DNA of 64,000 nucleotides from contig NZ_JBGJZL010000015.1 in the NCBI RefSeq assembly GCF_042610375.1, positions 1-64,000 on the forward strand, read 5' to 3'. Source of the DNA: CTSoil-075 sp042610375. GTDB lineage: Bacteria; Bacillota; Negativicutes; DSM-13327. Shown here piece by piece: positions 1 through 8,810 of the stretch (positions are counted from its first letter, which is position 1; each line of letters begins with the position of its first letter). A model generated the notes under the pieces. It had not been told where the DNA came from, made no database searches, and was given only the letters and a program-made list of their open reading frames with translations. The position numbers and the translations under genes are program-made.

Positions 1-42
1 TTAACCGATCGGTCGTAGGTTCGAGTCCTACTCCAGGAGCCA
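1..42 (+). tRNA. tRNA-Asn (GTT), 3' part only
   Basis: The window opens inside the anticodon loop: TTAA, the second half of the anticodon arm, a T arm with GTAGG/CCTAC paired around TTCGAGT, the 3' acceptor strand, discriminator G and encoded CCA at 40-42. The first anticodon base lies outside the window; GTT is inferred from the loop context and from similarity to the decayed copy at 2359-2434. Confidence 0.85.
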
Positions 43-50
43 ATTATCAT

Positions 51-125
51 GCGGGAATAGCTCAGCGGTAGAGCATCGCCTTGCCAAGGCGAGGGTCGGG
101 AGTTCGAATCTCCTTTCCCGCTCCA
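51..125 (+). tRNA. tRNA-Gly (GCC)
   Basis: Full cloverleaf. Acceptor GCGGGAA pairs with TTCCCGC, the anticodon loop is TTGCCAA (anticodon GCC), and CCA is encoded at 123-125. A second copy at 2815-2889 differs by a paired change in the T stem (GGGAG/CTCCT here, GAGAG/CTCTT there), so both copies appear to be under selection. Confidence 0.97.
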
Positions 126-145
126 ATTAGTTAATTTTCATATAT

Positions 146-234
146 GCGAGGGTGGCGGAATCGGCAGACGCACTGGACTTAAAATCCAGAGGATGGTAAC
201 GTCCGTGGGGGTTCAAGTCCCCCCCTTCGCACCA
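146..234 (+). tRNA. tRNA-Leu (TAA)
   Basis: Class II tRNA with a long variable arm. Acceptor GCGAGGG pairs with CCTTCGC, the anticodon loop CTTAAAA reads TAA, and CCA is encoded at the end. It is the last gene of the cluster entering from the left. Confidence 0.97.
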
Positions 235-366
235 ATTTGAAATGAGAAATGTTCTGTGCTATGACAGGGCAATGAAATAAAGCAAATAAAAGCACTGTTA
301 ATATTATCTTGTGATAATGTTAGTGGTGTTTTTTGTTATACATATCCAGTTAGTCAATCCTTAGTA

Positions 367-404
367 CATCTCTCTATTATTCAGCATAGAATAATAGAGA
401 GGTG
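367..404 (+). promoter_or_regulatory. Hairpin sequestering the Shine-Dalgarno of the L,D-transpeptidase gene
   Basis: Arms 371-381 and 390-400 are an 11-bp perfect inverted repeat (TCTCTATTATT / AATAATAGAGA) with an 8-nt loop. Pairing continues to 367/404 with one G-U pair. The 3' arm contains the whole AGAGGTG ribosome-binding sequence (about 398-404), 5 nt before the ATG at 410. If formed in RNA this stem would hide the ribosome site. There is no U-run, so it is not an intrinsic terminator. Confidence 0.6.
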
Positions 405-409
405 AAAAC

Positions 410-745
410 ATGGCTTATTCAATCACTGTAGAGTTATCTAGTAAAAGACTCACTCTATATAAAAATGGTTCTGCGATAAGATCCTACCCCGTTGGAATCG
501 GCAAAATGCTTACTCCAACACCAACAGGTACTTATCATATTATCAACAAACATCCTAACCCTGGTGGTGTATTTGGTGTTATGTGGATGGGATTAAGCAA
601 ACCTTCTTATGGTATCCATGGAACAAATGATCCATCTTCTATTGGTCATCTTGTTTCTCATGGTTGTATCCGCATGTATAATCGTGATGTACTCATGCTA
701 TCTCAACTGGTACCTATAGGTACTCAAGTGACAATCGTAAATTAA
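410..745 (+). CDS. L,D-transpeptidase (YkuD domain), minimal form
   Basis: A 111-residue protein that is almost only a YkuD catalytic domain. The family signature is present: H69 in GIHGTND, then SHGCIRM with S83, H84, G85, C86 and R88. The cysteine is the acyl-enzyme nucleophile in this family. These enzymes make 3-3 cross-links in peptidoglycan or attach proteins to it. There is no signal peptide, LysM or membrane segment, which is unusual for an enzyme whose substrate is outside the membrane; export or a cytoplasmic muropeptide substrate is unresolved. The start is supported by AGAGGTG at about 398-404. It stands alone between a tRNA cluster and the PHP gene. Confidence 0.9.
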   Translation: MAYSITVELSSKRLTLYKNGSAIRSYPVGIGKMLTPTPTGTYHIINKHPNPGGVFGVMWMGLSKPSYGIHGTNDPSSIGHLVSHGCIRMYNRDVLMLSQLVPIGTQVTIVN

Positions 746-1119
746 AAATATTCTGTTGCCTTTGTTAACTGCTAGTGTCCATACTGCCATTTGGCATAAC
801 AAACTCAATTACAGCTTTTTAGGCGTTTTCGAAATATGATTATGCTCTAATCGATATAATTTACTGGTAATAACAATTAAAAAACTGTCCAAGTGGTGAA
901 TGAAAACCGCAAAGGCAGTTTTTTACTATTGGTGTGTTTATTTATTATTATTATTATTATTTTTTTTGATAAATTCTGCGATATTTTTACCTCATTTTTT
1001 AAGTTTATGGTAAAATGATAAGCATGTCTTTATTTTTTGTACCAGAATCAATAAAGTATTTAAGTGTATAAAATTTATACGATTTGTTGATCTATTTTTA
1101 GCAAAGGAATTGAAAAAAT
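746..1119 (+). other. 374-bp intergenic region with a weak terminator
   Basis: AT-rich. At 882-924 AAACTG(T)CC pairs with GGCAGTTT followed by TTTT, across a 26-nt loop: a possible weak terminator. A TTA/TTATT tract lies near 945-965. No open frame with a ribosome site was seen; the promoter for the next gene is probably here but not clear. Confidence 0.5.
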
Positions 1120-2001
1120 ATGAGAATTGATTATCATATGCATTTTGAAAATGGCAGTTATAATCTTGAATGGGTAAAGGGATTTTTCCGCCATGCACGT
1201 CAGCGAAATATTGATGAGATCGGAATAGCAGAACACAGTCATGGGTTTATAGAGTTTAAAGAGCTGTACAATGAAGAGCTGATTTTAGATGATTCACCAA
1301 TCGGAACCTATCAACAGCAATGGTTGCTTAAAAATAAATTTCGCTATAGTTTGAAAGACTATATGGATTTTATGAATAGTCTCAAGAAACAGGGTTATCC
1401 GGTGAAAACGGGTATAGAAGTCTGTAACTTTAAGAATCAGCAGCGGGTAGCTGAAATTTTGAAAGAATATAATTTTGACTATATCATCGGTTCTGTGCAT
1501 TTTATAAATTCGTGGGGATTTGATTTTTCGGATCTAAAATTCGTTTGGGATGAACATAGTTTAAGGGATATTTATGATTGGTACACTGCTGAAATAGAAG
1601 GATTATGTCGTGCTGGATTATATGATGTTCTTGGACATCCTTTTAATCTTAGACTGTTTAAACATATCCCAACGTTTGATGTGCAGCCCTTTTTAAATAG
1701 AGTTGCCATAGCCTTAAGTGAAGCGGGTATGGGTATAGATGTTAATACTGGTACATTATATCGCTATCCTATTAATGAAATTTCACCTTACCCTGCTTTT
1801 ATGAAAACAGCAAAAGATTATAATATACCAATTATTTTTTCCTCTGATGCACACCGTCCAGAGGATTGTGGAAGATATATTGATCTTGCTGAAGAATATG
1901 TTAAAGAATATGGTTATAATGAAGTATTGATATTTACAGAACGCAAGGCTGTAGCTCATAGGATAGGTGGAAAGGTAATATCTAAGGCTATTTGCTTATA
2001 A
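1120..2001 (+). CDS. PHP-domain phosphatase, histidinol-phosphatase (HisJ) family
   Basis: 293 residues of the polymerase-and-histidinol-phosphatase family. Metal-binding motifs occur in the expected order: HMH at residues 6-8, EHSH (about 39), E of GIEVCN (about 100), GSVHF (about 127), GHPFN (about 175) and SDAHRP (about 243). HisJ members hydrolyse L-histidinol phosphate in histidine synthesis using a trinuclear metal centre. No his genes are adjacent, so the substrate is inferred from family only and another phosphoester is possible. ATG at 1120 is preceded by AAGGAA. The gene is monocistronic, followed by the tRNA operon promoter. Confidence 0.8.
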   Translation: MRIDYHMHFENGSYNLEWVKGFFRHARQRNIDEIGIAEHSHGFIEFKELYNEELILDDSPIGTYQQQWLLKNKFRYSLKDYMDFMNSLKKQGYPVKTGIEVCNFKNQQRVAEILKEYNFDYIIGSVHFINSWGFDFSDLKFVWDEHSLRDIYDWYTAEIEGLCRAGLYDVLGHPFNLRLFKHIPTFDVQPFLNRVAIALSEAGMGIDVNTGTLYRYPINEISPYPAFMKTAKDYNIPIIFSSDAHRPEDCGRYIDLAEEYVKEYGYNEVLIFTERKAVAHRIGGKVISKAICL

Positions 2002-2090
2002 AAAGTTTTTAAATATAAGAGGCAGATATGGAGAAGAAAATATTACTTCAGGGATAAAGAGATTCTGGTGCAAAAAAATGCAAAAAAAAG

Positions 2091-2119
2091 TTGACATAAT
2101 GCTCAATAAATGATATTAT
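2091..2119 (+). promoter_or_regulatory. Consensus promoter of the tRNA operon
   Basis: TTGACA at 2091-2096, a 17-bp spacer, and TATTAT at 2114-2119, with the first tRNA starting 35 bp downstream. Both boxes are at or one base from the sigma-A consensus, as expected for a stable-RNA promoter. Confidence 0.85.
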
Positions 2120-2153
2120 AGTCTCCTGACGTCAAATGAATTATGTAGTAATT

Positions 2154-2230
2154 GACTCCGTAGCCCAGCTGGATAGAGCGTTTGACTACGAATCAAAAGG
2201 TCGCAGGTTCGAATCCTGCCGGGGTCACCA
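2154..2230 (+). tRNA. tRNA-Arg (ACG)
   Basis: Acceptor GACTCCG pairs with CGGGGTC (one T-G pair), the anticodon loop is CTACGAA (anticodon ACG), and CCA is encoded. First gene of the eight-member cluster. Confidence 0.96.
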
Positions 2231-2278
2231 TGATATTTGCCGCAGAAAGTCAGTTGGATTCTGTTTTGTAAGTTCCAT

Positions 2279-2352
2279 GCGGGTGTAGCTCAATGGTAGA
2301 GCACTAGCCTTCCAAGCTAGCTACGAGGGTTCGATTCCCTTCACCCGCTCCA
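2279..2352 (+). tRNA. tRNA-Gly (TCC)
   Basis: Acceptor GCGGGTG pairs with CACCCGC, the anticodon stem CTAGC/GCTAG encloses CTTCCAA (anticodon TCC), and CCA is encoded. Confidence 0.97.
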
Positions 2353-2358
2353 TATTTA

Positions 2359-2434
2359 GTGACGATAGCTCAGTTAGTAAAGTAATCGACTATTAACCGA
2401 TCGATCGTAGATTTGAATTTTACTCTTGTAACCA
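2359..2434 (+). pseudogene. Decayed tRNA-Asn gene
   Basis: The sequence keeps the tRNA-Asn layout (TAGCTCAG, anticodon loop, T arm, final CCA). Its 3' half aligns without gaps to the intact tRNA-Asn at 1-42 but carries many changes, mostly C to T and G to A. The acceptor arms no longer pair (about 3 of 7 positions), the T loop is TTTGAAT instead of TTCGAGT, the top anticodon-stem pair is A-C, and the anticodon reads ATT. It sits 6 bp after one tRNA and 11 bp before the next, so it is probably still transcribed. A functional variant is less likely. Confidence 0.8.
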
Positions 2435-2445
2435 ATGATAGTTAT

Positions 2446-2536
2446 GGAGCGGTACTCAAGTGGCTGAAGAGGACGGTTTGCTAAATCGTTAGAGGTCGTG
2501 AGGCCTGCGTGGGTTCAAATCCCACCCGCTCCGCCA
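2446..2536 (+). tRNA. tRNA-Ser (GCT)
   Basis: Class II tRNA with a long variable arm. Acceptor GGAGCGG pairs with CCGCTCC, the anticodon loop is TTGCTAA (anticodon GCT), and CCA is encoded. Confidence 0.97.
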
Positions 2537-2569
2537 TTACTCAAGCACGTCATTGGTCACCATTTATAT

Positions 2570-2644
2570 GGCCCGTTGGTCAAGCGGTTAAGACACCGCC
2601 CTTTCACGGCGATAACGGGGGTTCGATTCCCCCACGGGTCACCA
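2570..2644 (+). tRNA. tRNA-Glu (TTC)
   Basis: Acceptor GGCCCGT pairs with ACGGGTC (one G-T pair), the anticodon loop is CTTTCAC (anticodon TTC), the T arm GGGGG/CCCCC is perfect, and CCA is encoded. Confidence 0.96.
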
Positions 2645-2650
2645 CAATAT

Positions 2651-2726
<76 letters not shown>

Positions 2727-2730
2727 TTTT

Positions 2731-2806
<76 letters not shown>

Positions 2807-2814
2807 TTTAACAT

Positions 2815-2889
2815 GCGGGAATAGCTCAGCGGTAGAGCATCGCCTTGCCAAGGCGAGGGTCGAGAGTTCGAATCTCTTTTCCCGCTCCA
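2815..2889 (+). tRNA. tRNA-Gly (GCC), second copy
   Basis: Near-identical to the copy at 51-125, with compensating changes in the T stem. Last gene of the operon, 46 bp before its terminator. Confidence 0.97.
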
Positions 2890-2935
2890 AATAAGATTGT
2901 AGCTCAATTATTTTTATCATGCCATAAAGAATTTT

Positions 2936-2967
2936 AAACCACAGAGAATGTTCTCTGTGGTTTTTTT
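2936..2967 (+). terminator. Intrinsic terminator of the tRNA operon
   Basis: A 12-bp perfect stem (AAACCACAGAGA / TCTCTGTGGTTT), a 4-nt loop, then a run of T residues to 2967. Confidence 0.95.
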
Positions 2968-3145
2968 GTATGTTTTATAGTGAATGTAATTATTATCCAA
3001 TTACATTAATTTCCAGGCAGGAGAAGAGTATAGCATTGTAGAATATTGCATAAAGATAATCAGTTGTGGAGTAGTTTATCAGTTTCCACTGCTGCGAGAT
3101 TGCGTATGGCGCATAATATCGTCTCTATTTGTTGAAGGGAGTAGA

Positions 3146-6109
3146 ATGTTGAAAGAAAGAAATAGTGACAAGATCTATGGCAGCCAATTCCAGAGGCAGG
3201 ATTGTCCAATTGTCGGTATTGGGGCCTCTGCTGGAGGGTTGTCAGCTCTGTTGCAACTATTTGAGAATATGGCGGAAACAACCGACATGGCTTTTGTAGT
3301 TGTTCAGCACTTGGATGCCAACAGCGACAGCACCTTGGCTGACATTTTGTCCAGGGCTACAGTCATGCCTGTTAGTGAAGTAACGGATAACGTCGTCGTG
3401 CAGCCCAACCATGTTTATGTTATTGCACCTGGTACCGAGCTGGCTGTTTCCCATGGGGGTCTGACTGTCGTGCCGCAAAAAAACGGCGTGCGACGCCATA
3501 CACCGATAGATTCTTTCCTCGAATCGCTAGCTGTGGATAGGGCGAGTAAAGCTCTCGGAGTGATTTTATCGGGAAACGGCGCAGACGGTGCACAAGGAGT
3601 AAAGGAGATAAAGGATGTCGGCGGCATTGTTTTCGCCCAGACGCCTGAGTCGTCGGAATATGACAGCATGCCGCGTAGTGCAATCGCTACGGGTATGGTG
3701 GATTTTGTTCTGGTACCGTCACAGATTGCTGGTGAACTTTCACGGATTAGTCAATCCTGGATTATTACAAGACCAATAGCGGAGGACGCCGAGTTGTTCG
3801 TGGGCGAAGATGACGCACTCAATAGAATTATTGCCCTGTTACGCAAAGTCAGAGGTATTAATTTTGATGAGTACAAGCAACTTACTGTAAAACGACGTAT
3901 TATGCGTAGAATGCTTTTACTCAAGATAGACAAACTTGATGATTATGTCGCTTATTTGCGGGAAAATGCCGAAGAACTTACCGCCTTGCAGCAAGATATA
4001 CTGATCAATGTTACGAAATTTTTTCGTGAGCAGCAAGCATTCGATACTTTGAAAAAGGAAATTTTCCCATCTATCGTCAACGCTGCTCCAATCAACGCAC
4101 CCATTCGGCTGTGGGTGGCCGGATGTTCAACTGGTGAGGAAGCCTATTCCTTGGCCATTGCTTTGCTGGAATTTCTGGAGGAAAACACCATCAATCGGCG
4201 AATCCAGATTTTCGCTACTGATATTAATGAAACAGTTATCGAAAAAGCACGGGTCGGACTCTACCCTAAGACGATCATGACCGATGTTTCGCCGACGCGG
4301 CTTAGCCGTTTCTTTGTCGAGGTGGAACAAGGGTATCAGGTCAGCAAGGCCATTCGCGACATATGCGTATTCGCCAGACAGGACATAGGACAAGACCCGC
4401 CTATTTCCAGGGTGGATCTTGTCAGTTGCCGTAATGTAATTATCTATTTTGGGGCAGCATTACATAAACGAATATTCCCAATTTTCCATTATTCCCTGAA
4501 CCCCAATGGTTTTTTGATTTTAGGGGCGTCAGAGTCTATCGGTGTATTTGCTGACTTGTTTGATATGGTAGATAAAAAATACAGGATTTATAGGAAAAAA
4601 TCGGTAGCGACTCCGATCGTGTTTGATTTTTCTGCCACTGAGCATGCGGCAGCGACCCAAAATCGTAGTAAGAGCGATCCAGACGGTTTCAGCGGCGGTT
4701 CTGGGCTAGAGGGGGTTTACAAAGAGGCTGATCGGATTATTCTCGGTAAATATGCTCCCCCTGGTGTCATTATCAATAGCAAACTGGATATTATCCAGTT
4801 TCGGGGTCGTACCGGCGTCTATCTTGAACCAGCATCAGGAATGCCGAGTGTAAATCTATTGAAGATGGCTCGGGACGGTTTGTTCACCGGATTGCGGTCA
4901 GCCGTCAACCAGGCCAAAAAGGAAAATGTGCTGGTTAGAAAGGAAGGCCTGCATGTTCTCAAGAATGGGCATTCGCTCCCAGTTACTGTTGATGTTGTCC
5001 CTATCAATGGACCATTTCAAAAAGGCGAATACTTTTTAGTGTTGTTCAGGGAGGTTACATCGCAGCCTATGCATGATAGTACGTTTGGCAGAGACGTTGC
5101 GGCACAGGAAGTTTTTAATCAGGTGAGGGCTGTAGATGAGGTCCTGCGCCTCAAACAAGAAGTTGCTGCCACAAAGGAATACCTGCAGTCGACCATTGAC
5201 CAGCACGAAGCGACCAACGAGGATCTCAGGTATGCGATCGAGGAAGTGCAATCGGGCAATGAGGAACTGCAGAGCATGAATGAAGAGATGGAGACCGCCA
5301 AAGAGGAACTCCAGTCGACCAACGAAGAATTGATGACTCTGAACGAAGAATTGAGAACACGCAATATGGAGTTGAACCATGCCAACAATGATATGATCAA
5401 TTTGCTTCGCAGTATAAACCTTCCTGTCCTTATACTCAGCAGCGATTTGCGTATTAGGCGCTTCAACTCGGTTGCCGAAAAAATATTTAATTTAATCGGT
5501 GCAGATGTTGGACGCCCGATCAATAATATTAAACCAAACATTGATGTTCCTGATTTGGAGCAAGCGAGCCTTCAGGTAATTGACACTCTAAACAGCACGG
5601 AGCAAGAAGTCCAAGACCGATGGGGCCATTGGTATTCCATGCAGATACGTCCCTATCGAACTACAGATAACAAGATTGATGGTGTTATCATTACCTTTGC
5701 CGATATTGACGCCATCAAGCAAAGTAGTAGAGTGGCCCAAGAGGCCCGGGAATACGCCGAAGCCATTGTGGAAACCGTAAGGCATCCCATGGTGGTCCTT
5801 GATGCCGACCTACGGTTGAAAACGGCCAATAAGGCTTTTTATCAGACTTTTCTGATGACACCTGGAGAATTGACCGGTCAATCCATTTTCCAAATACAAG
5901 ACAGGCAGTGGAATCTTATAGAATTGAGCACCCTGCTGACGGATCTTCTAGATCATGATGAGGTGTTTGAAAATTTTGCGGTCACCGGCGATTTCCCTGA
6001 TATCGGAAAATTAACCATGTTGATTAATGCCCGCCGAATTGTAAACTTGCACGACAATACGAAACTGATTCTGATGGCTTTTGAAACGATTGCCTTGCAG
6101 ACAGGATAA
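3146..6109 (+). CDS. CheB-CheR-PAS fusion: chemotaxis-type methylesterase/methyltransferase sensor
   Basis: 987 residues. Residues about 20-200 are a CheB methylesterase domain with S28 in GIGASAGG, H55 in VVQHLD and D147 in GNGADG as the catalytic set; there is no receiver domain in front. Residues about 225-480 are CheR, with the SAM-binding AGCSTGEE at 325-332, FATDIN and SCRNVIIYF. PAS-like segments lie at about 535-650, 746-855 and 870-985. A heptad-rich coiled coil at about 656-745 with repeated NEEL motifs precedes the second PAS. The reaction is reversible methylation of glutamates, normally on chemoreceptors. None are nearby, and members of this fusion family often act in two-component signalling with an adjacent kinase, as here (next gene 98 bp downstream). 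The start has GAAGGGA 5 bp upstream. Confidence 0.93.
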   Translation: MLKERNSDKIYGSQFQRQDCPIVGIGASAGGLSALLQLFENMAETTDMAFVVVQHLDANSDSTLADILSRATVMPVSEVTDNVVVQPNHVYVIAPGTELAVSHGGLTVVPQKNGVRRHTPIDSFLESLAVDRASKALGVILSGNGADGAQGVKEIKDVGGIVFAQTPESSEYDSMPRSAIATGMVDFVLVPSQIAGELSRISQSWIITRPIAEDAELFVGEDDALNRIIALLRKVRGINFDEYKQLTVKRRIMRRMLLLKIDKLDDYVAYLRENAEELTALQQDILINVTKFFREQQAFDTLKKEIFPSIVNAAPINAPIRLWVAGCSTGEEAYSLAIALLEFLEENTINRRIQIFATDINETVIEKARVGLYPKTIMTDVSPTRLSRFFVEVEQGYQVSKAIRDICVFARQDIGQDPPISRVDLVSCRNVIIYFGAALHKRIFPIFHYSLNPNGFLILGASESIGVFADLFDMVDKKYRIYRKKSVATPIVFDFSATEHAAATQNRSKSDPDGFSGGSGLEGVYKEADRIILGKYAPPGVIINSKLDIIQFRGRTGVYLEPASGMPSVNLLKMARDGLFTGLRSAVNQAKKENVLVRKEGLHVLKNGHSLPVTVDVVPINGPFQKGEYFLVLFREVTSQPMHDSTFGRDVAAQEVFNQVRAVDEVLRLKQEVAATKEYLQSTIDQHEATNEDLRYAIEEVQSGNEELQSMNEEMETAKEELQSTNEELMTLNEELRTRNMELNHANNDMINLLRSINLPVLILSSDLRIRRFNSVAEKIFNLIGADVGRPINNIKPNIDVPDLEQASLQVIDTLNSTEQEVQDRWGHWYSMQIRPYRTTDNKIDGVIITFADIDAIKQSSRVAQEAREYAEAIVETVRHPMVVLDADLRLKTANKAFYQTFLMTPGELTGQSIFQIQDRQWNLIELSTLLTDLLDHDEVFENFAVTGDFPDIGKLTMLINARRIVNLHDNTKLILMAFETIALQTG

Positions 6110-6207
6110 CGTAAAGCCAAAGGGTAAAGCAACAACAGTGGGATAATGCAAGAAGACGTCAGTGGAACCGGGCAGAAGGATATGCTCGGTCAACAGGAGG
6201 AGAGTAC

Positions 6208-7404
6208 ATGGTCCGATCGAATGCCGAAGGTCCGGGAGGAGTCGTTGATCCCGCTAGGAAAGAAGAATTTCAATGGCTAAAGTATGAATTGCAGACTCGG
6301 GAATTGGATTTGGAAAATCAGTGCCGGGCGATGCAAGAGACTCTCGAGGTGTTGGAGGAATCCCGCAAACGCTATGCAGATCTTTATGATTTTGCACCAG
6401 CAGGTTACGTGACTTTCGATGAAAAGGGCTGTATCAGTGAGATTAATCTTGCTGGCGCAGCCCTATTAGGCATGGAGCGATCACGACTGCTTGGTATGCC
6501 GATGTCTGTTTTTGTTGATAAAGGTAGTTATAAACTTTTTTTTGATCATCTGCGGGCATGCAGATTGACTGGTAAAAAGGTCATTACCGAATTGGGGCTT
6601 ATACAAAAAAACACTCCGGCTATCTATGCTCAAATTATCAGTATGCCGCTGCCGGGCACTGATGATTATGGATCAAAATACAGGTCGATTATCGCCGATG
6701 TCACCGAACGTAAACTTATGGAAAAAGAGATGTCCCGCATGGATCGGTTAAATCTGATTGGGGAAATGGCCGCTGGCATTGCCCATGAAATCAGAAATCC
6801 CTTGACGACGGTAAGGGGGTTCTTGCAGTCTTTCATGCGAAGGAAAGAATTTACTCAGTTTGATTCGCAGCTCAATTTAATGATTACCGAACTGGACAGA
6901 GCGAATTCTATTATTACGGAATATCTCTCTCTAGCTAAGGATAAGCCTCTCGATCAATCACCGCAGAATCTGAATAAGATCGTCAAAGATCTGTTACCAT
7001 TGATGGAGTCTGATGCACTTCTTAATGAAAAGTGGATTATCACGGAATTATCGGCTGATATTCCTACTTTGCTTCTGGATTCTCAAGAAATGCGACAACT
7101 CATTCTCAATCTCGTCAGGAACGGTTTGGAAGCTATGCTGCCGGGAGGACAATTGACGATTGGTACATTTGTGGAAACGCAGCAAGTGGTTTTATTCATT
7201 CAAGATCAAGGTATGGGTATCCCCATGGAAATTAAGCAGAAATTAGGGACACCCTTTCTGACGACGAAAGAAAAAGGCACTGGGCTGGGATTACCGATAT
7301 GCTTTAGCATAGTCAATCGGCATAATGCAAAAATCGATATTAAGACGGGAAACTACGGAACCACTTTTATGGTAAAATTTCCTGCGTCCGTAAAACATCT
7401 GTGA
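6208..7404 (+). CDS. PAS-domain sensor histidine kinase, soluble
   Basis: 398 residues with no membrane segment. A coiled coil at about 12-55 leads into a PAS domain (about 55-165), then a HisKA domain with phosphoacceptor H193 in GIAHEIRNPL, and an HATPase_c domain with the N box (NLVRNGLEAM), DQGMGIP and GTGLGLPI. The short form with TTVRGFLQ after the histidine resembles Bacillus KinA/KinE-type kinases. No response regulator is adjacent, so the phosphate target is unknown. It is likely co-transcribed with the CheB-CheR-PAS gene and could receive input from it. AGGAGG lies upstream of the ATG. Confidence 0.92.
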   Translation: MVRSNAEGPGGVVDPARKEEFQWLKYELQTRELDLENQCRAMQETLEVLEESRKRYADLYDFAPAGYVTFDEKGCISEINLAGAALLGMERSRLLGMPMSVFVDKGSYKLFFDHLRACRLTGKKVITELGLIQKNTPAIYAQIISMPLPGTDDYGSKYRSIIADVTERKLMEKEMSRMDRLNLIGEMAAGIAHEIRNPLTTVRGFLQSFMRRKEFTQFDSQLNLMITELDRANSIITEYLSLAKDKPLDQSPQNLNKIVKDLLPLMESDALLNEKWIITELSADIPTLLLDSQEMRQLILNLVRNGLEAMLPGGQLTIGTFVETQQVVLFIQDQGMGIPMEIKQKLGTPFLTTKEKGTGLGLPICFSIVNRHNAKIDIKTGNYGTTFMVKFPASVKHL

Positions 7405-7514
7405 TATGGTCATAATCAAGAGTGAGCTGGTAATTTTCTATGATTGTAGTTTAGATTTCATAGGTGGTTCTACTGGTGGAAATGTACCAACACTTGATTT
7501 ATTTGCATCAGAAC

Positions 7515-7554
7515 CAAAAAATCTACAACGTTTAAAAACGGTGTAGATTTTTTT
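7515..7554 (+). terminator. Terminator after the histidine kinase
   Basis: AAAAAATCTACAACGT pairs with ACGGTGTAGATTTTTT (one mismatch), followed by T residues. It could serve both strands, because the neighbouring gene converges. Confidence 0.85.
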
Positions 7555-7626
7555 ATTAATGTATAAAGTTACGAAGATAAGTGTTTTGTAAGTTTTTCAT
7601 TTTGAAATGCTTATTTTTAAAGCGAA

Positions 7627-8466
7627 TTATTTATTGTAAAGACCGCCGCGTAATTTGTAGGCAATAGGTTCAAATGCGACTCCACGGTCGAAAGCATCTT
7701 CGATATCATTGCTGACAATCATTGCATCCCGTACGAAATGTGCGGCACTTTCTACGCTTTCTTTTAGCGTGTAACCACTGACAACACCTGATGTAAGTAC
7801 GCTAGTGAAAAGATCTCCTGTGCCATGCATATGGTAAGGGAGTAGATCAACTGCTACTTCAAAATAAGAATGATCGTCACTCATTGCGCAGTTATACAAG
7901 GAATCGCCTCGAACGACACCTGTTAATACCACATTTTTCGCACCCATTTCAATGATTTCAGCACAAAGTTTGCGAGACGTGTCACTATCAACTTCTCCAT
8001 CTACATACTCTCTGCCTGTAAGAATATAGGCTTCTGTAAGGTTTGGAGTAACGATATCGGCAATTGAAGCAAGATCCCGCATGGTATCGCACATTTCTGG
8101 TGTATAGGTTTTAATGATTATGCCATTGTCACCCATTACAGGGTCGACTATTTTTAATGAGCAGTTGAAATCCAGCATGAAGTTTTTAACGATTTGGATT
8201 TGCTCTGCCGAGCCCAAGAATCCACTATAAGCACAATCGGTCTTAAAACCAATTTCTTTCCAATGATTGATAATTTCATCCATTTGCGGAGTAAAGTCAA
8301 AGAATTTAAACCCAGGGAAAAGAGTATTCGTAGATAATAATGCAGTAGGAAGAGGACAAACCTCGATTCCAGCCGCTGATATTACTGGAATGGCTACTGT
8401 AAGTGAGCATTTACCATACCCGGACATATCGTGGATCGCCACGACTCTTGCAAGTTTTTGTTTCAT
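7627..8466 (-). CDS. Pyridoxamine/pyridoxal kinase (PdxY-like, ribokinase fold)
   Basis: 279 residues. The N-terminal HDMSGYGKCS is the substrate/phosphate loop typical of pyridoxal kinases. VDPVMGDNG and TPNLTEA are family motifs, and HGTGDLFTS near residue 230 carries the anion hole and catalytic aspartate. It phosphorylates B6 vitamers at the 5' position using ATP in the cytoplasm, salvaging pyridoxal phosphate. Single gene convergent with the kinase. GGAGG lies 8 bp before the ATG. Hydroxymethylpyrimidine kinase (ThiD) is a related family but lacks the GYGK loop seen here. Confidence 0.88.
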   Translation of the reverse strand: MKQKLARVVAIHDMSGYGKCSLTVAIPVISAAGIEVCPLPTALLSTNTLFPGFKFFDFTPQMDEIINHWKEIGFKTDCAYSGFLGSAEQIQIVKNFMLDFNCSLKIVDPVMGDNGIIIKTYTPEMCDTMRDLASIADIVTPNLTEAYILTGREYVDGEVDSDTSRKLCAEIIEMGAKNVVLTGVVRGDSLYNCAMSDDHSYFEVAVDLLPYHMHGTGDLFTSVLTSGVVSGYTLKESVESAAHFVRDAMIVSNDIEDAFDRGVAFEPIAYKLRGGLYNK

Positions 8467-8810
8467 ATTAATATCCTCCAGTGTTTGTTTTATTACGTTA
8501 AGATAGGGAAAAAGAAATCATTATATAAGTTAGAGATCTCAAAATCATAATTGTATTATAAAATAAATTTGAACCTTTTAAAATGTACAGAAATTACAAT
8601 TTTGTTAGGTACAGTTTTGGAAAATCATGCAGAGACCCTGCCTGACTTAAGTTTAGCGCTAAAGTGAATTTTAATGATTCACTTTCTTTGTAAACTGTAT
8701 CCTATAAAAATTCGTAAATTGGTACTTTTATTAGAGTTAATTTGATTGTATTATTTTTATAATAAGAAGTCAAAGATTGATAAGACTTCAAAATGGAGGG
8801 AGTTTTAAAT
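8467..8810. other. 344-bp divergent intergenic region
   Basis: Separates the leftward kinase gene from the rightward CGGC gene. AT-rich. An inverted repeat at 8661-8685 (AAAGTGAAT / ATTCACTTT, 7-nt loop) has no clear U-run and may be an operator or weak terminator. No reading frame with a ribosome site was seen. Confidence 0.4.

Noticed and set aside
945..965. TTA/TTATT tract as a CRISPR or phase-variable repeat
   Set aside because: Too short, no spacers, and not placed to affect a gene start; ordinary AT-rich intergenic sequence.
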